DNA of 64,000 nt. It comes from Branchiostoma lanceolatum (lineage: Eukaryota > Chordata > Leptocardii > Amphioxiformes > Branchiostomatidae). Positions within the stretch are counted from its first letter, which is position 1. Each line of letters opens with the position of its first letter. Below are positions 29,621-41,800 of this stretch, in pieces. The stretch covers positions 36,339,193-36,403,192 of the forward strand of contig NC_089723.1 in NCBI RefSeq assembly GCF_035083965.1, read 5' to 3'. The notes under the pieces are model-generated. The model was not told the DNA's origin and searched no databases. It saw nothing but the letters and a program-made list of their open reading frames with translations. The position numbers and the translations under genes are program-made.

Positions 29621-32600
29621 CTAGTGGTAGTAGTATCCCTACATAGAAAAATAAAATATGGTTAATTAAGTTAAAAGTTATTGTGGCAAAGGCATTCATA
29701 TTTTCTTTTAGTCCTTATCATATGTAGACATTGTTTATATCATGATGTATTAATTTGTTTGAGAAATATTCTTCATGTGGAGTGAAAAAAACATTTCAAG
29801 AATAAAGGGATAGATTTCTACTGGTGATAACTTGCACCCCATGCAATTTTACCTGCACGGCTCCAATTCTATATATACATGCGCAAGCTTGCACATGCAA
29901 AAGTGATATTTCGAGCAAGCCCTGCTTTAACTTAAGGCTTCTAATCTTGGCAGACAGGCATACAGTCACTAGGTAAGTAAACAAGCCCTTCTCGAGAAGC
30001 CTAAACCTACAGCTTGACAGAATGTGCACCATCCTAAGCTTAGTAAACAAGACCATAGCACATCCAGGTCACAAGATACATAAAAAGGCACTTCTGCTGC
30101 AGTACCAATGCCACATACCAGGGGGCCCAAAATTGATCTTGACATTCGTCTTTTTATCACCTTTTCACATACCAAATATCATCATAATCCATTGAGAGGT
30201 TCTTGAGTTAGGCTGACAACAAAAATACAAAACTATATTATGAGTATACAGGCATGTATGATTGTATCTACATTTTTCCATGGAGATACTCAGATAACAA
30301 GGGTCAACTTGCATTCAAGTTCACCAGTCTGTTACAAAGACTCTAAACGGAAACCATAAAAGTTAACGTTGTAGTCAGAAAAACACGCTTCTGCAATGTC
30401 TTTCCGTCATTGGCAAACACCTGGGTCAGGGGAATCCCCTTCCAGCGTGAGAATTATTATGCAAAATTGCCAAAAATGTACCTAGGGTACAATTTAAAAA
30501 ATCAACTCTTGCAGTATTATGAACTTGCAATATCATAGTCAGTATGTAACATACTTTTGCTGTATAATTTATACAAAAGTTGCTGTGTCGTGTTTATACT
30601 ATAAACATACTCAGCTCACACAGCAACTTTTATAGCATTATCAGAAGACTTAACATCTAAATACTGATTTATTTAATATGTAGCCTATATCGTTAAGTAG
30701 TTATATTCCCCTCTTAGGATGGAATATACTGTTTTTGCTTGCCTGTTCTGCTTCTTCTTTCTTGGCACCTGGCCATAAATTATGCTACTGCAGACCTCAT
30801 TTGCATAAACTATGCAAAAACTTGTATTTCCCTTACCCTCAACGCTGCAGATGTCATAGTTGAGATGTAGGTACCTTTACAAAAAGTGAATACACCTGGC
30901 CATAAAGTATGGTAATGAGGACCTGATTTCCATAATTTATGCAGAAACATGTATTTCGCTTACCATAAAAGCTACGGATGTCATATTAGACATGTATGTA
31001 CATTAGGAAAGGTGTACAAACCTGGCGATAAATTATGCTAATGAGGTGTACGTAATGGGACAGGAATATTCTACATTTTCCCGAAAATGTTGCCTTTCTA
31101 GTTAGCACTTGATTACACTTTTGTTCCACAGTGCTTACATGATAATCACGCTCCACACGTGCAAAATTGTAAGTTCATAGTATTTTGAAGTTACAAGTCT
31201 TGAAAATCGCTTGCAAATTGCATAATAGTATTTCGTACCCTGCAATGTAACCGGTGAAATTGACTTGACCATGACCACTGACCATCTTGCAGACCTAGCA
31301 TAGTTTGCTGTAAATAAAACCCCAGCTTCTCAAAGGTTAGAGGCTTCCCTTTGACTAAAATCATCTCCTTTCACCGACACTTTCACTAATCTGCCACTTC
31401 GTCATTACATCATAAATTTGTCACTTATAGTTTGAGTCCCTGACTGAGTGCACCATACGTATTTTTAGAAGCAACAATATAAACAACAGGCTTCCTCGGC
31501 CATACTTTGTACGTCAGGCAAAAACAGACACAACATTATATACATCTACATCTACAAACCACTGGACAAGGCCCAGCATGAGGCATAACGTTCAGGATAA
31601 AATCTTCCCCCGCCCGCCGACGGTCCCCGTATGTGGCCGGTGGTGCCATATGATATGGTGAACAAATTATGAACGAACAAAAATGGTGCAGAAAAACGAA
31701 CGAAAAAGTGAAGGAAAACCCACCGCAACTGTTATGACACGCTGAAACCGTTTCTAGAGATGAGGAATGAACTCAGCCGACTAGTCCAAGAAGATAAATC
31801 CAACCAAATTCGCTTGCATGAACGAAAAACAGTGAAGATCTTTCGGGATCAGGGCACGAAAAACGGACGATCTTACAGAGCAAAAACGTCTTGCCCCTGG
31901 GTTTTCACGTGAGAAACCCCTCTGGACGAAACCAATCCAAAACGGTCGCCAGTAAACAAAAATATTTTTCACGGAGATGATATTCACTTCACCATATCAA
32001 TTCACCAGATTGTATTCACCAGATTGCTTCATTAGCGATAGGTACCCTTGTGAGTAACTAGGCTGTTATAACGTGCTCCAGGCACCTCTTGGAATACGGG
32101 ACCCCCATTTTTCGTCTCTTCCGAAAGACGGGGAAGCCCCAACATCGTCTGTTGAATGGCATCTGATTCAACACTGCTACAGAAGTAGCGTCGATCATGA
32201 TGTGGTATCCGATCACCGGGCCCAAAGTGGCCTGAACCACGGGAGGGGGACCTAGTAAATGAAGAGCTTAGGCCACACTTACTTTGATTTTATTGTTGGC
32301 ATCATCTGGACACCCCAAAATTGATGGTTTTAAAGACTGGCGACACTCGATGCGTTCGCACAAGTCAGTGGGCCACTATAGAAAAGTGAAGGGGTTTGAA
32401 ATAGACGATGGAATAGGGCAAGGATCCTATATTATGTCCTTGAATAGGGTTAAGGCGAATCAACCACCGAACTAGATGTTGATTTATATACTTCATGATT
32501 ACAGCCTTAAGCTTAGTAAAGGGAGTTGATGCTCTTTGAAATAGTTCTATTTGCAAGTTCTTGCCCGAGGGCTGATTGCAACATGAAACAATGCGTATAG

Positions 32601-32750
32601 CAAGGGTATACTGTAAAGATAGTGCGAGATAACAATGTTGACTAGTAGAATTCATGGCAATTTTAAAAAACTACTACGAAATACAATCTACGCTTTTTGG
32701 GTTAAATACACGTGTCGAATTAGTGACTTCACAAAACAGCAATTTCAGAC
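29621..32750. other. Spacer upstream of the TAZ2 exons, no gene recognised
   Basis: Apart from the 126-bp tandem repeat (30767-31050), I see no exon with clear family identity. A minus-strand reading at 32058-32240 (VQATLGPVIGYHIMIDATSV) looks protein-like but is unplaced. The 5' exons of the TAZ2 gene may hide here. Confidence 0.4.
30767..31050. repeat. Tandem repeat, about 126 bp, 2.2 units
   Basis: Units begin 'acctggccataaattatgct' at 30767, 30894 and 31020 (the last partial). Internal blocks 'aacatgtatttcgcttacc' and 'gatgtcata' recur. Confidence 0.8.
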
Positions 32751-32756
32751 TTTATT
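32751..32756 (-). terminator. Poly(A) signal of the CHPF-like gene
   Basis: 'tttatt' on plus (AATAAA on minus) lies about 85 bp past the stop codon at 32838, giving a short 3' untranslated region. Confidence 0.55.
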
Positions 32757-32837
32757 TCCAATGTCGACGCAATTTAATGACAGCAACAAATACACAATGA
32801 AAAATGCAACAGATATTCGTACATCACAATGTTGACG

Positions 32838-35800
32838 TCATCTCTCCGTCAAATTGCTGAAGTGTCTTTGCATCGTCAAGATTTCTTTTTGCTTTTGCAA
32901 ACAGATGTCCGTTTGGTCGAACGTCATGAATTTTGAACTGCAGTGACGATCCCTCTGTGGTAGCAACAATCCTTGTTCTGGGACGCGGAAAACACTAAAT
33001 GACTTTCGGACAGTTAATTTGTCACTTAGATTTTTGCCGCTGAGTTGCAGATCTTCAACATTCTGCACGTCAGATTTGTACACGCAGAAAGTGTCAAAGT
33101 TTCTCTCCCACCAGAATCCAATACCAGGGGCTATATCCTCTTCTGCCAACGAAAATGCTTTGGTGGCAGACAAGTCAAACTGTTGGTATGGGATGGGGAA
33201 GTAAGCTTGCCTTCCTCTTTGGGTGTTGAGTCTACATTTGTTCATGAAGTCGGGACTTATTGTGGCGTGCGTGTCTAAAACACAGAGTAAAGAGTCAGGG
33301 TCTGAAACCGCTTGCAGACCGATCTCAATTCCTCGTGCGTACGAAAACGATTCTGACTTCACGTTTATCACTTTGAAGCTGAAATCCACATATTTCTTCT
33401 CGTAAGGAGAGAGCAACTGGTGTAGCCTGTTTCCTTGCTTTGTCACACCAAAGTTAACGAGAATCAGGGCGACTTCGTTCTCTCCACTGACGGTCAAGCA
33501 AGAGCTCTCAAACATTTGCAGAAACTCCTCGAGATGTTGTGAGTTTTCTAACACGGGCACGATGAAATTCACTCGTTCTTTATGGCCCACTGTTGCTGAT
33601 ACGGTATAGAGATTTCCGTATGGTTTCTGTACGTCCACGAAATGTGATGCTACAGAATCATCTTCTGATTCCTCATACTCCAATCTATAATTGATTCCTG
33701 TAACAGGATGATATCTCTGAAATAAAGCTTTCAATTTAGGTTCTATCATAGCTTCGGTCCTTAGAGCTTCCACAGAGAGCTGTACAACATCGTCAAGACT
33801 TCGTAAGACGTTGGCAAAATCTTCTTCTTCACTGTCCTCATAAATTAGTTGCCAAGGAACGACATCAGACGACCTCGAGTTTTCCTGGTCGCCTAGCAAC
33901 AGCTTGACATCCCCGTGGGGCCCTGTTGAAGCTATCAGCCTGTTGAGGTGGTGAATTCTGTCTGCCAAGTCTTTGTGATTTCTGGAATTAAATATAAGAT
34001 GTATCACCGATGATATCCAAATATTAAGACATTAAACTTTGTCGTAGGCGTTTTCTTTCAACATCGATTTGGAAATAGTGTTTAGTATCTGCTGGATGAA
34101 ACATACATGCTGGCTGTCGGAGTCCTTTTCTGCAGTTCATATATTTTCCCATAGGGGGCACTACGTATCAATGAACACGTTTTCAAAGTTTACATTCGTA
34201 GCCATTGTCTTCCTCTACAATGATTGCTTTCACTGACACAAAAACCAATTCTTATGACATAAAACGTTAGAAGTTTGAAAAGCAATACGGTCTCCAATCA
34301 TAGAATCTTCCAGGGCCCCACTGTAAAACAGTGTCTTAAATTGAGCTGGGGCACCCTGGCTATTTAAAACAGAAAGAAATAAAGATCTACATTGTAAAAT
34401 ATTTTAAAGAGATGAACTTACTGTAACTTGTCCAGTATTCTCCTGCCGAGGTAGCTCTGGTGAAGTCTGAACATCGTCTCCAGCCGACCCACAGGATGGA
34501 GGGTGACGGAGGACGTTACAAACTTCTTCTGGTCCAGGTCTCCATCCAAGTCTTCTGAGACCCAGAGCTTGTGAAATAAACTCTTTGACTGGGGAAAAGA
34601 CATTAAAGAAAGAAATAGTTATTCTCACAGAGTCATGCAAAGGGTCTTGTAAGGGATTCTCTTTTTGCTTACGTACACATACATGGTATTACAAAATACA
34701 TGATATATATAAAAACATAATAAAATAGATAAAGTGTCTTGTTACTGTAGAGTTAATAAGTAAAATGATGTATGGCCTTGCACGTAGCTTGGGAAGTATG
34801 AACAGCTATTGAAATACGGGAGGTATATTTGCTTTTTTTTGGGCGGGGCCCGATGATAACCCCAAATTCAATTTGTAAGCAATCATAAGAACCCGATAAA
34901 CACGTTCGTACCTCTCCACTAGTGGTAGAGTTAGTGGCAGCGGAAATGTGAGAGGCATGTCTTATTTAGGGGGCTAGATGATAACCCAAAACAGTTTGTT
35001 TTATTTATTTATTTATTTATTTATCTATTTGTTTGCTTGTTTGTTTGTTTGTTGTTTTTTCTAAGCAGATACAGGAACACGTCCGTACCTCTCCACTTGT
35101 GGTACAATTGGTGGCAGTGGTCATCTGCAGGCACAAGGCCAGGCTGTAAGCTGGGTCCTGATTGGCTGACGGTTTTGCACAGCTGGTCACGTGGGTACAC
35201 AGTCCCTGCATGGCCTTCCGACTCAACACAACACCAGGGCCAAGTTCACAGTACTGGACTGGAGTAGGGTCTCGTGGGCCACGTTTGCTGGAGCCTAGGA
35301 AAACAAATATGAAAATATCCATCCATAACTTTTAAGCCTCACTGTCTTCTACCCTTGCTGTAAGTTCTCCACATACTTTCAACAACAACTGTGCGAACTT
35401 TCTTCCAAGGAGAGGCGGTTAATTAAATTTTTAGCTTTTATGTTTGGCCCGTGACACTGTGGCCCTTATGTCTTAACCACATAAACTCTTCCTCAGTACA
35501 CATTAAGTAAACCATAGCAAATGAAATGCAGCATATTGGAAAAAGTATATTGGACCAATAATGTTTTATCAACGCAGAAACAGACAGACAGACAGACAGG
35601 CACACACCCACGCACCATATGAACACACACTTTGTATCTCTCTCTTTCTCCGAGTCTCTTTTCTCTCCCTCAGCTCTTTTTCTCTCATATATACATAGTC
35701 CCTCCCCCCCCCTCTCTCTCTCTAGCTTACACCTAAAGATCCGTAGCTTACCCATGTAGATGACCTCTGAACTCTGTAGCCCGTCCAACAGCAGGGTGAG

Positions 35801-37543
35801 GTTGTTGACATGGACGTAGGTGTTGTCCACGGTCAGCAGGAAAAACTTGAACTTGTCCAGGTGCACATGGCACATGTGTCGCAAGGCGGAGTACATCTTC
35901 TGTCCCATGGTGGTGCCTGGAGAAGTAGAGAAAAATTATTTTGAACCGTTGCACGATTCAGCTAAGACGTGACCAACTGTTAGATTACTCCAGTTCCAAG
36001 TGTTGGATTTTGGTAAATTAGATTACCGCCATATATGAAAAGGAAAACAAAAACTTGTACACTGAATGAATGAAGACCTTTATTGTACATGCGTCGATGA
36101 AGATTAGACATCCAGGTAATAAGATACACCAAAAAAGCAATTACTCAAACAACTGGATATGATTTTGGAAACGGTCAGACGTTTCAAGTAGCATCCACTA
36201 CTTTTCGTCAGTGACTGTGAGCAAGATCAGTTGAACAGCAGGTTTATAACCACGAACTATGAATTTATTGTACATGTTTGCCACACTGGGCTAAGCATAG
36301 GTCACATGTTAACAAATATACAATCCTGCAGTTAGAGGAAAGCCGCTAGACTAGTGTCCAAATAAGAATCGTGATAGCAGCATGTTCAAAACCTGTGATA
36401 TCAAAACCGGAAGTCCTGTTGTACTACTATAGAAAGCTGAGAGGAGGCCCATTATCGAACCCGCATACAAAATTTCATCAATAGCTCATGCACTAACACA
36501 CAGACACACAAGCACGAGTGCTACCGAAAACATAGACCCTTTTGGACTAAAGTAGTCACAACTTGAGTGAGCTGTCAGTCAGACAAAGCAAAGAATGATT
36601 GAAGTAACATTCTTACTTCTGGAAGTAAGATTATTCCAAACTCACCAGTGACCCTTTGGACAGGCACACTCTCGTCCTCTTCTATGCTTTCCTCCATCCC
36701 TGCGTAAAACGTCATCGTTCCTTCTTCCATCTCTGCTCCCCATGTCTTCATAACGCCCATCTGCTGGGTACTAGAAGGTAAGAGTAGTATCAGTTTATTG
36801 TGATACCCTTTAAGGGGGTTATCTTCCAGGGTTCATACATACATACATACACAAACATAGATACATGTATACACAACTCACAGGTTGACAGTACATACAA
36901 ATTGCACCACCAAAAAATCTAAATCATTCAGGCTTCGCAGTATTAGTCCCTTTATCCGTAAACTGTCAGACTGTCTAACATAAGTATCCAAAGTCTTTAT
37001 ATCAGTTGGCAGATCATTCCACAGCTTCACAATCACAACTCTGTACCTTTTTTCTTTTGCTGTTACTTCTTGGTTTTTCTAACCAGAAATCTTACATTGA
37101 CTGTCTTGTTGAGTATGTATAGTTTTCATGAACTAGTATTTGCTGATTCCCTCGGCTCACCTGGAAGGAACTTCCCAAGACGTAAGAACTCCCGCAAACA
37201 CTGTTCTCCTGAGATCGAGTTCTTGAGACACGAAGTTGGGAATGTCTTTGACTTGGATGGGAGCATCTCCTTGGTACTTGTTCTGTGGTGTATCCGTGGA
37301 GTCACCCTTTAAGGACCTGTCTATTAAAAACGAGTCCCTTGCTAGAGTTCTTGGCTGTGTGATGGGTAGACCTTTGTTGTTGTTGTTGTTGACAGTAGGT
37401 TGGCTGTTTGGTTCTTTAACGCTGTTGTTGTAAAGGACGATGTTTGAAAGAAGATGCGGGGAGCCAATGATGAGGAGTGTTACAGAAATGGTCACTCCCA
37501 CCAACAGGCCCACCAGGAATGATGTCAGCTTTCCGGCTGCCAT
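32838..37543 (-). CDS. CHPF: Chondroitin polymerizing factor-like glycosyltransferase
   Basis: Minus-strand coding exons 37543-37161, 36770-36646, 35916-35752, 35294-35089, 34588-34422 and 33981-32838 join in phase to 2,190 nt, 729 residues (human CHPF is about 775). It is a type II Golgi protein: a start-proximal helix SFLVGLLVGVTISVTLLIIG, then an Asn-rich stem. The N-terminal GT31-like half has TVFAGVLTS, FKFFLLTVDNTYVHV and YCELGPGVVLSRKA. The C-terminal GT7-like half has RVNFIVPVLENSQHLEEFLQ, LLCVLDTHATISPDFMNKCR and QAYFPIPYQQFDL. The catalytic DDD and DVD motifs are replaced by DNT and DTH, as in vertebrate CHPF, which assists chondroitin synthase rather than acting alone. The ATG at 37543 is preceded by a likely acceptor near 37594, so a 5' non-coding exon lies upstream. 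It is divergent from the paralogue at 44174. Confidence 0.85.
34912..34943 (-). pseudogene. Ghost copy of an exon tail with its donor (CHPF-like gene)
   Basis: On minus, CCGCTGCCACTAACTCTACC then ACTAGTGGAGAG|gtacgaacg closely resembles the end of exon 35294-35089 (ATTGTACCACAAGTGGAGAG|gtacggacg). Flanking 'gatgataaccc' is also repeated at 34850 and 34978. The rest of the exon is absent, so it cannot replace it. Confidence 0.75.
36063..36130. repeat. Dispersed repeat edge (gaatgaatgaa...tttattgtac)
   Basis: The 'tgaatgaatgaagacctttattgtac' type edge resembles those at 7093 and 10455 and is followed by short A-rich DNA. It is probably an end of a common interspersed repeat. Confidence 0.45.
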
Positions 37544-38244
37544 TTCTTGTTCTTCTTGTTTTGTGTATGTAAAACTTGCTCCCGAAAGTCCTGTTGGAAT
37601 GCACAATATAAACAACACGTTATTAGTAGATAGGCTTTAGGATGACCCCAAAATAAGGGTGCTATTGTAGGCTCGAAGTGTGAAGATGTCGTTTTGGTCT
37701 AATGATGTTCCCATAGTACAAACGTGACGTCGTTGTGGTGCTTTGCAATACAGACGTGTTGAAAACCTGGGATTTGTGTACAAATCGGCTTTGCTTTGGT
37801 CCTAAGCACATGATGTATTGGTCGCCTATTGCCGTCGGAAACAGCTAGCACTTATAATGAGACAGAATGATCGTAACAGAAATCGTAACAGAAATAGATG
37901 GAACCATCAAGGAAATCTTATTCTGGAGACTATTGCAATTTTTTGCGCCATCATCCTACATGTACAATAGGGACATTTAATGTCTAATGGTGAGAATTGT
38001 GATATGTTTTCAAAAGGCCAGACCTTTCAACTATTAACATAAATTATTGAGGACCTATAGGGCACTTGGTGGTCACCTTTAGGTAACAACGATTCAGTCT
38101 AAAAACAGCGGCGGCACCTTTTATGTTGCTATAAAGACCGACAGGTGACAACACATTTCCACTGCCAAAAAATCAATTAGGTACCAAATCCCCAGATAAA
38201 CTAGCATTAAGCTACCCCATAGCTAGTACATACATGTTTATAAA

Positions 38245-38885
38245 ACAAATACACGTTAACACACAACCGTCTGTACTCCCATGGTGTGTGCACGTAACAT
38301 ATTTGTATGGTGTCTACGTAACCATTCTAAAGCAACTAACGGTCACACATACATGTAAAACCCATAATGTGTATGAAAGAGTCCATTTTACACACGGTGT
38401 GCACACACCTTGTCGTGGCCTGTTCATTAAACAGCTCCACATTAACGTTTGTTTATTTATTCATTTATTAATCCACGTTAACCAACAACCGCCTGTTCCC
38501 CAAGGATGTGTGTACGTTACATATTTGTATGGCGTCTGCTTAACCATTCTAAAGCAACTAACGGTCACACGTACACATAAAACCCATAACGTGTATGAAA
38601 GAGTCCATTTTACACAGGATGTAACGTTACACACACCTTGCCGTGACGGGCTGCCTGTTCATTAAACAATTCTACGTTAACGTTTATTTATTTGTTTATT
38701 AGTCCACGTTAACCAACAAGCGTTTGTACTCCAAGGATGTGTACGTTACATATTTGTATGGCGTCTACGTAACCATTCAATCTAAAGAAACTAACGGCTA
38801 CACAAATATGTAAAAACGTGTATGAAGGTGGGTGTCCAATGGAAACGGAGGATAAACACACCTTGTCGTGATGGGCTACCTGTGA
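38245..38885. repeat. Tandem repeat, about 225 bp, three units
   Basis: The landmark 'catatttgtatgg' occurs at 38299, 38520 and 38749. Each unit also has 'ctaacggtcaca'-like and 'acaccttgtcgtg' segments and 'ccacgttaaccaacaa' at the junctions. It lies about 1 kb upstream of the CHPF-like start codon. Confidence 0.85.
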
Positions 38886-41800
38886 CGCCGGCTTCCCTTT
38901 GATGTACCCCGCCGGACAGGTGAGAAGGTAACGGTCATCCTGGCCACTGTCTCCAAAATGTCCTCGTGAAAAAACAACCCGTTTTTTACCTGCTCGGTTC
39001 GTCGCCTGCTCAGGACATGCGCGCAAACCGGGGTCCTACCACTCTTTGTCACCAGGGGGTTGGTTGTGAAGTTATCTTATTATTCACTGCCGTTTACCTC
39101 TTTTTTCTTTTTCAGAAGAATAACTACATACTGTTGCGTATAAGAGACAAGCATTTGTAGAGGAAGAGTGTTGAGAAATGACGTGACATACGGATATGTC
39201 CAACCTGTCCACCCCCGGCCCAACGTTGGTCTCGCCTATTCCAACAGGTAGTTGGCGATTGATACCTCCTGAGTAAAGATGGCTCACGGGGTAACCCGAG
39301 CGTGTTTGCGTAACGGGACCTGCGCTAACACAAACCCACACCTCGACCTGGAATTTTCACGTAATTGTCACAACAAAGGTATGCCTAATGGGACATGGGG
39401 AAGAATGAAACGGGGGTGCACGGTCAGGAAAATATATATTCATAAGACGGAAAAGCGCTCTCATTAAAAATTGGTACGATCCTTCTCTACTAAAATATGT
39501 AGAGCGTTCGTAAGATGGTTGCGGGTCACCAGTTCGTGTTGGTTCAGTTAAGCAGAATGGGTTGTAGTTTTCGGCCCGCCTTCTAGATGCACCTGTCCGT
39601 GAGATGGTAGCGCCTGCTGTTTCCTTCAGAACGGACACAGTGTGGCACCAACACTCGGCAACACGCAGGGAGACTGTGGATAATCTTCTGACGGACATGG
39701 ACACGGCGTTCACTACGCGGAAGACAAGGTGAGTTCGTATCGTTCATCAGAGGAGGAGGGCGTTAGATTTTTATCATAACACTGTTTTCTGAGCACGTAG
39801 GTTTGGTCAGATCGCTAGAATGGCGTTCCTTTTAAGAAATCTTACCCAAGCAATACATTCTTGAAGGTCGGAGTCAGTGTCGTTTTGAGAAAAAAGTACG
39901 TGCGAAATACAATGAACTAAGCAGTTCTTACATCGCCATATGTCATGTATTAAATACGTCTGTTTGCCAAGGCTGGATTCCGCTGGCACTGGCGTGTCGG
40001 CCTGTGAAACACACGTCCTTTCACCGGTAACAGCCAACCGTGGACCTCATGAATCATTCATTCACGGGCGACAGGAAAAATATGCGCCTGTCTGATAGAA
40101 AACCGGACGTACAAAGTCTGTGAACGTGCATCAAGTGTTGAATTAAGAAAGCTTTTTTTTCTAGAACGCCAGACTTATATATGACCGAACGGACACTTGT
40201 GAAAGGCGCAGGCCAGGATATATATAAATTTGAAAGCTTGATAAATAACCATAAAATCTACACTCTACTATACTCATTACTGTTATAGGCTCTTTACATT
40301 TCGCGTTGTTAACAATGGCATCGACAATGAATTGCAGGCATTAATTTACATTTACCGTAGGTGCATCCCTGGGGAGAATACCCTATCCATAGTTTTAAGG
40401 ATCATATCTAACTTAGATAGGGAGGAACAGCGATCGCGTTATACCTTTATACTTTATTCTTCTTTCATAAAGTGCAAGTGTACAACAGTCACTGCAGTGT
40501 TGAACAATGAATGTGATTAAGGATTATATTTGAGAAATTCAAATACATAACAAAAACGATACGTTTGTTCTGATTTTTTTTTTGCACGAAGGCTAATTAC
40601 AAGTAACAGGGGAAAACAATGAAGAACTATATATTATATCACTACTCTAATTCAGCTGCTTACTTGAAATCTTCACTTGCTAAGATTGACTTTTTTTGAA
40701 CAGCGATATAACGCGTTGGTTATCAGCAATTTCAAACTAACAGCTCTTAGTACACACATGGGTCTAGCAAAGATTGTAAAATAGTGTACCACTTAACCAT
40801 GGTTATTGAGATGTATTACCATAATGTACATTTGAACGTTCCTAGGCAATGTTGATATGCTGATAACACAGTACGGCCGGACATTTCATTTTGCAGATAT
40901 ATCTTCAACAAACTTCCATACATTACTAACGGTGATGCGCTTTCAGACGTAGCTATAACTCACTATTTCTTTGCTGCAGTCGCATCATAGTTTGGCATGT
41001 CGTCTGCTAGTATGCGCGAGCCGATGCACACTTTTTTTTACACCGTAGCAGTTATCACATAGGTCATGGAATATTTCAGAAAGCGCCCCTATCTTCATGG
41101 AAATGGGGAAAAGTACAGGTCATTAATTATACCGTTGGCTGATGTGGGTCTGTGTTAATTGGGTCTTCTCCAAGCAGATGCTGGGTTATGTGTCGCCCTT
41201 TGTCTTGCTGCTTGTTAGCTCTAGTCCGCTTCCAACGGTCGCGAATTGTTGGCGGAGTAGCCGCCGTCGCGAGCTAACAAGACCGGGCTGCAGGCCATTC
41301 ATAACGTGCCATGGTTGCCAAGATACTAGTCACCAGAGATACAGGAAAAAAAGTAGCTCTGGCGTATCATTCAGTCTATTTGCCCAATTTCTACTATTTC
41401 CAGCAACATAAGGAATCTGGTAGAGACTTCCAAGGTACCACCGGATCTTCGGGTGACATATTTCAAACCATGCAGTTGCCTTGCTTTGGCGGTGACTGAA
41501 CAAAACATCTTAGACTCTAGATTAAAATGTCGGCCTATCTTTGAAGAGAGCAGGTCGATATTTTGTGACCTACAAGGCGATGGCTCCTGTTTGATATCTG
41601 GATCTGGTCAAAGTGTGCCGGGAGAGGGGGGAATTTTTATGAGATCGAACAACAGGACAATGCGAGGTTAACTGATCCAACCTGAGGTTAGGAGTCCAAC
41701 AGACAACGCATTGTGCGACGACAGATTTCGCAGTGTTCACACGGGGGGAAAACCTCAACAATTTCCTGTAATCTCCAAGCAGATGTAGAAAGGTAAACTA

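Noticed and set aside
27551-31050. Regular repeats considered as a CRISPR-like array
   Set aside because: The units are contiguous tandem repeats without unique spacers, and the genome is clearly animal.
32058-32255. Protein-like frames on both strands (VQATLGPVIGYHIMIDATSV on minus)
   Set aside because: I could not connect them to any gene, and no splice-bounded exon was convincing.
38234-38665. 143-codon plus-strand frame
   Set aside because: It repeats internally with the 225-bp tandem array and shows no protein-like conservation.
39357-39713. Open frames on both strands near a good donor at 39728
   Set aside because: No domain or start context; kept only as a possible 5' non-coding exon.
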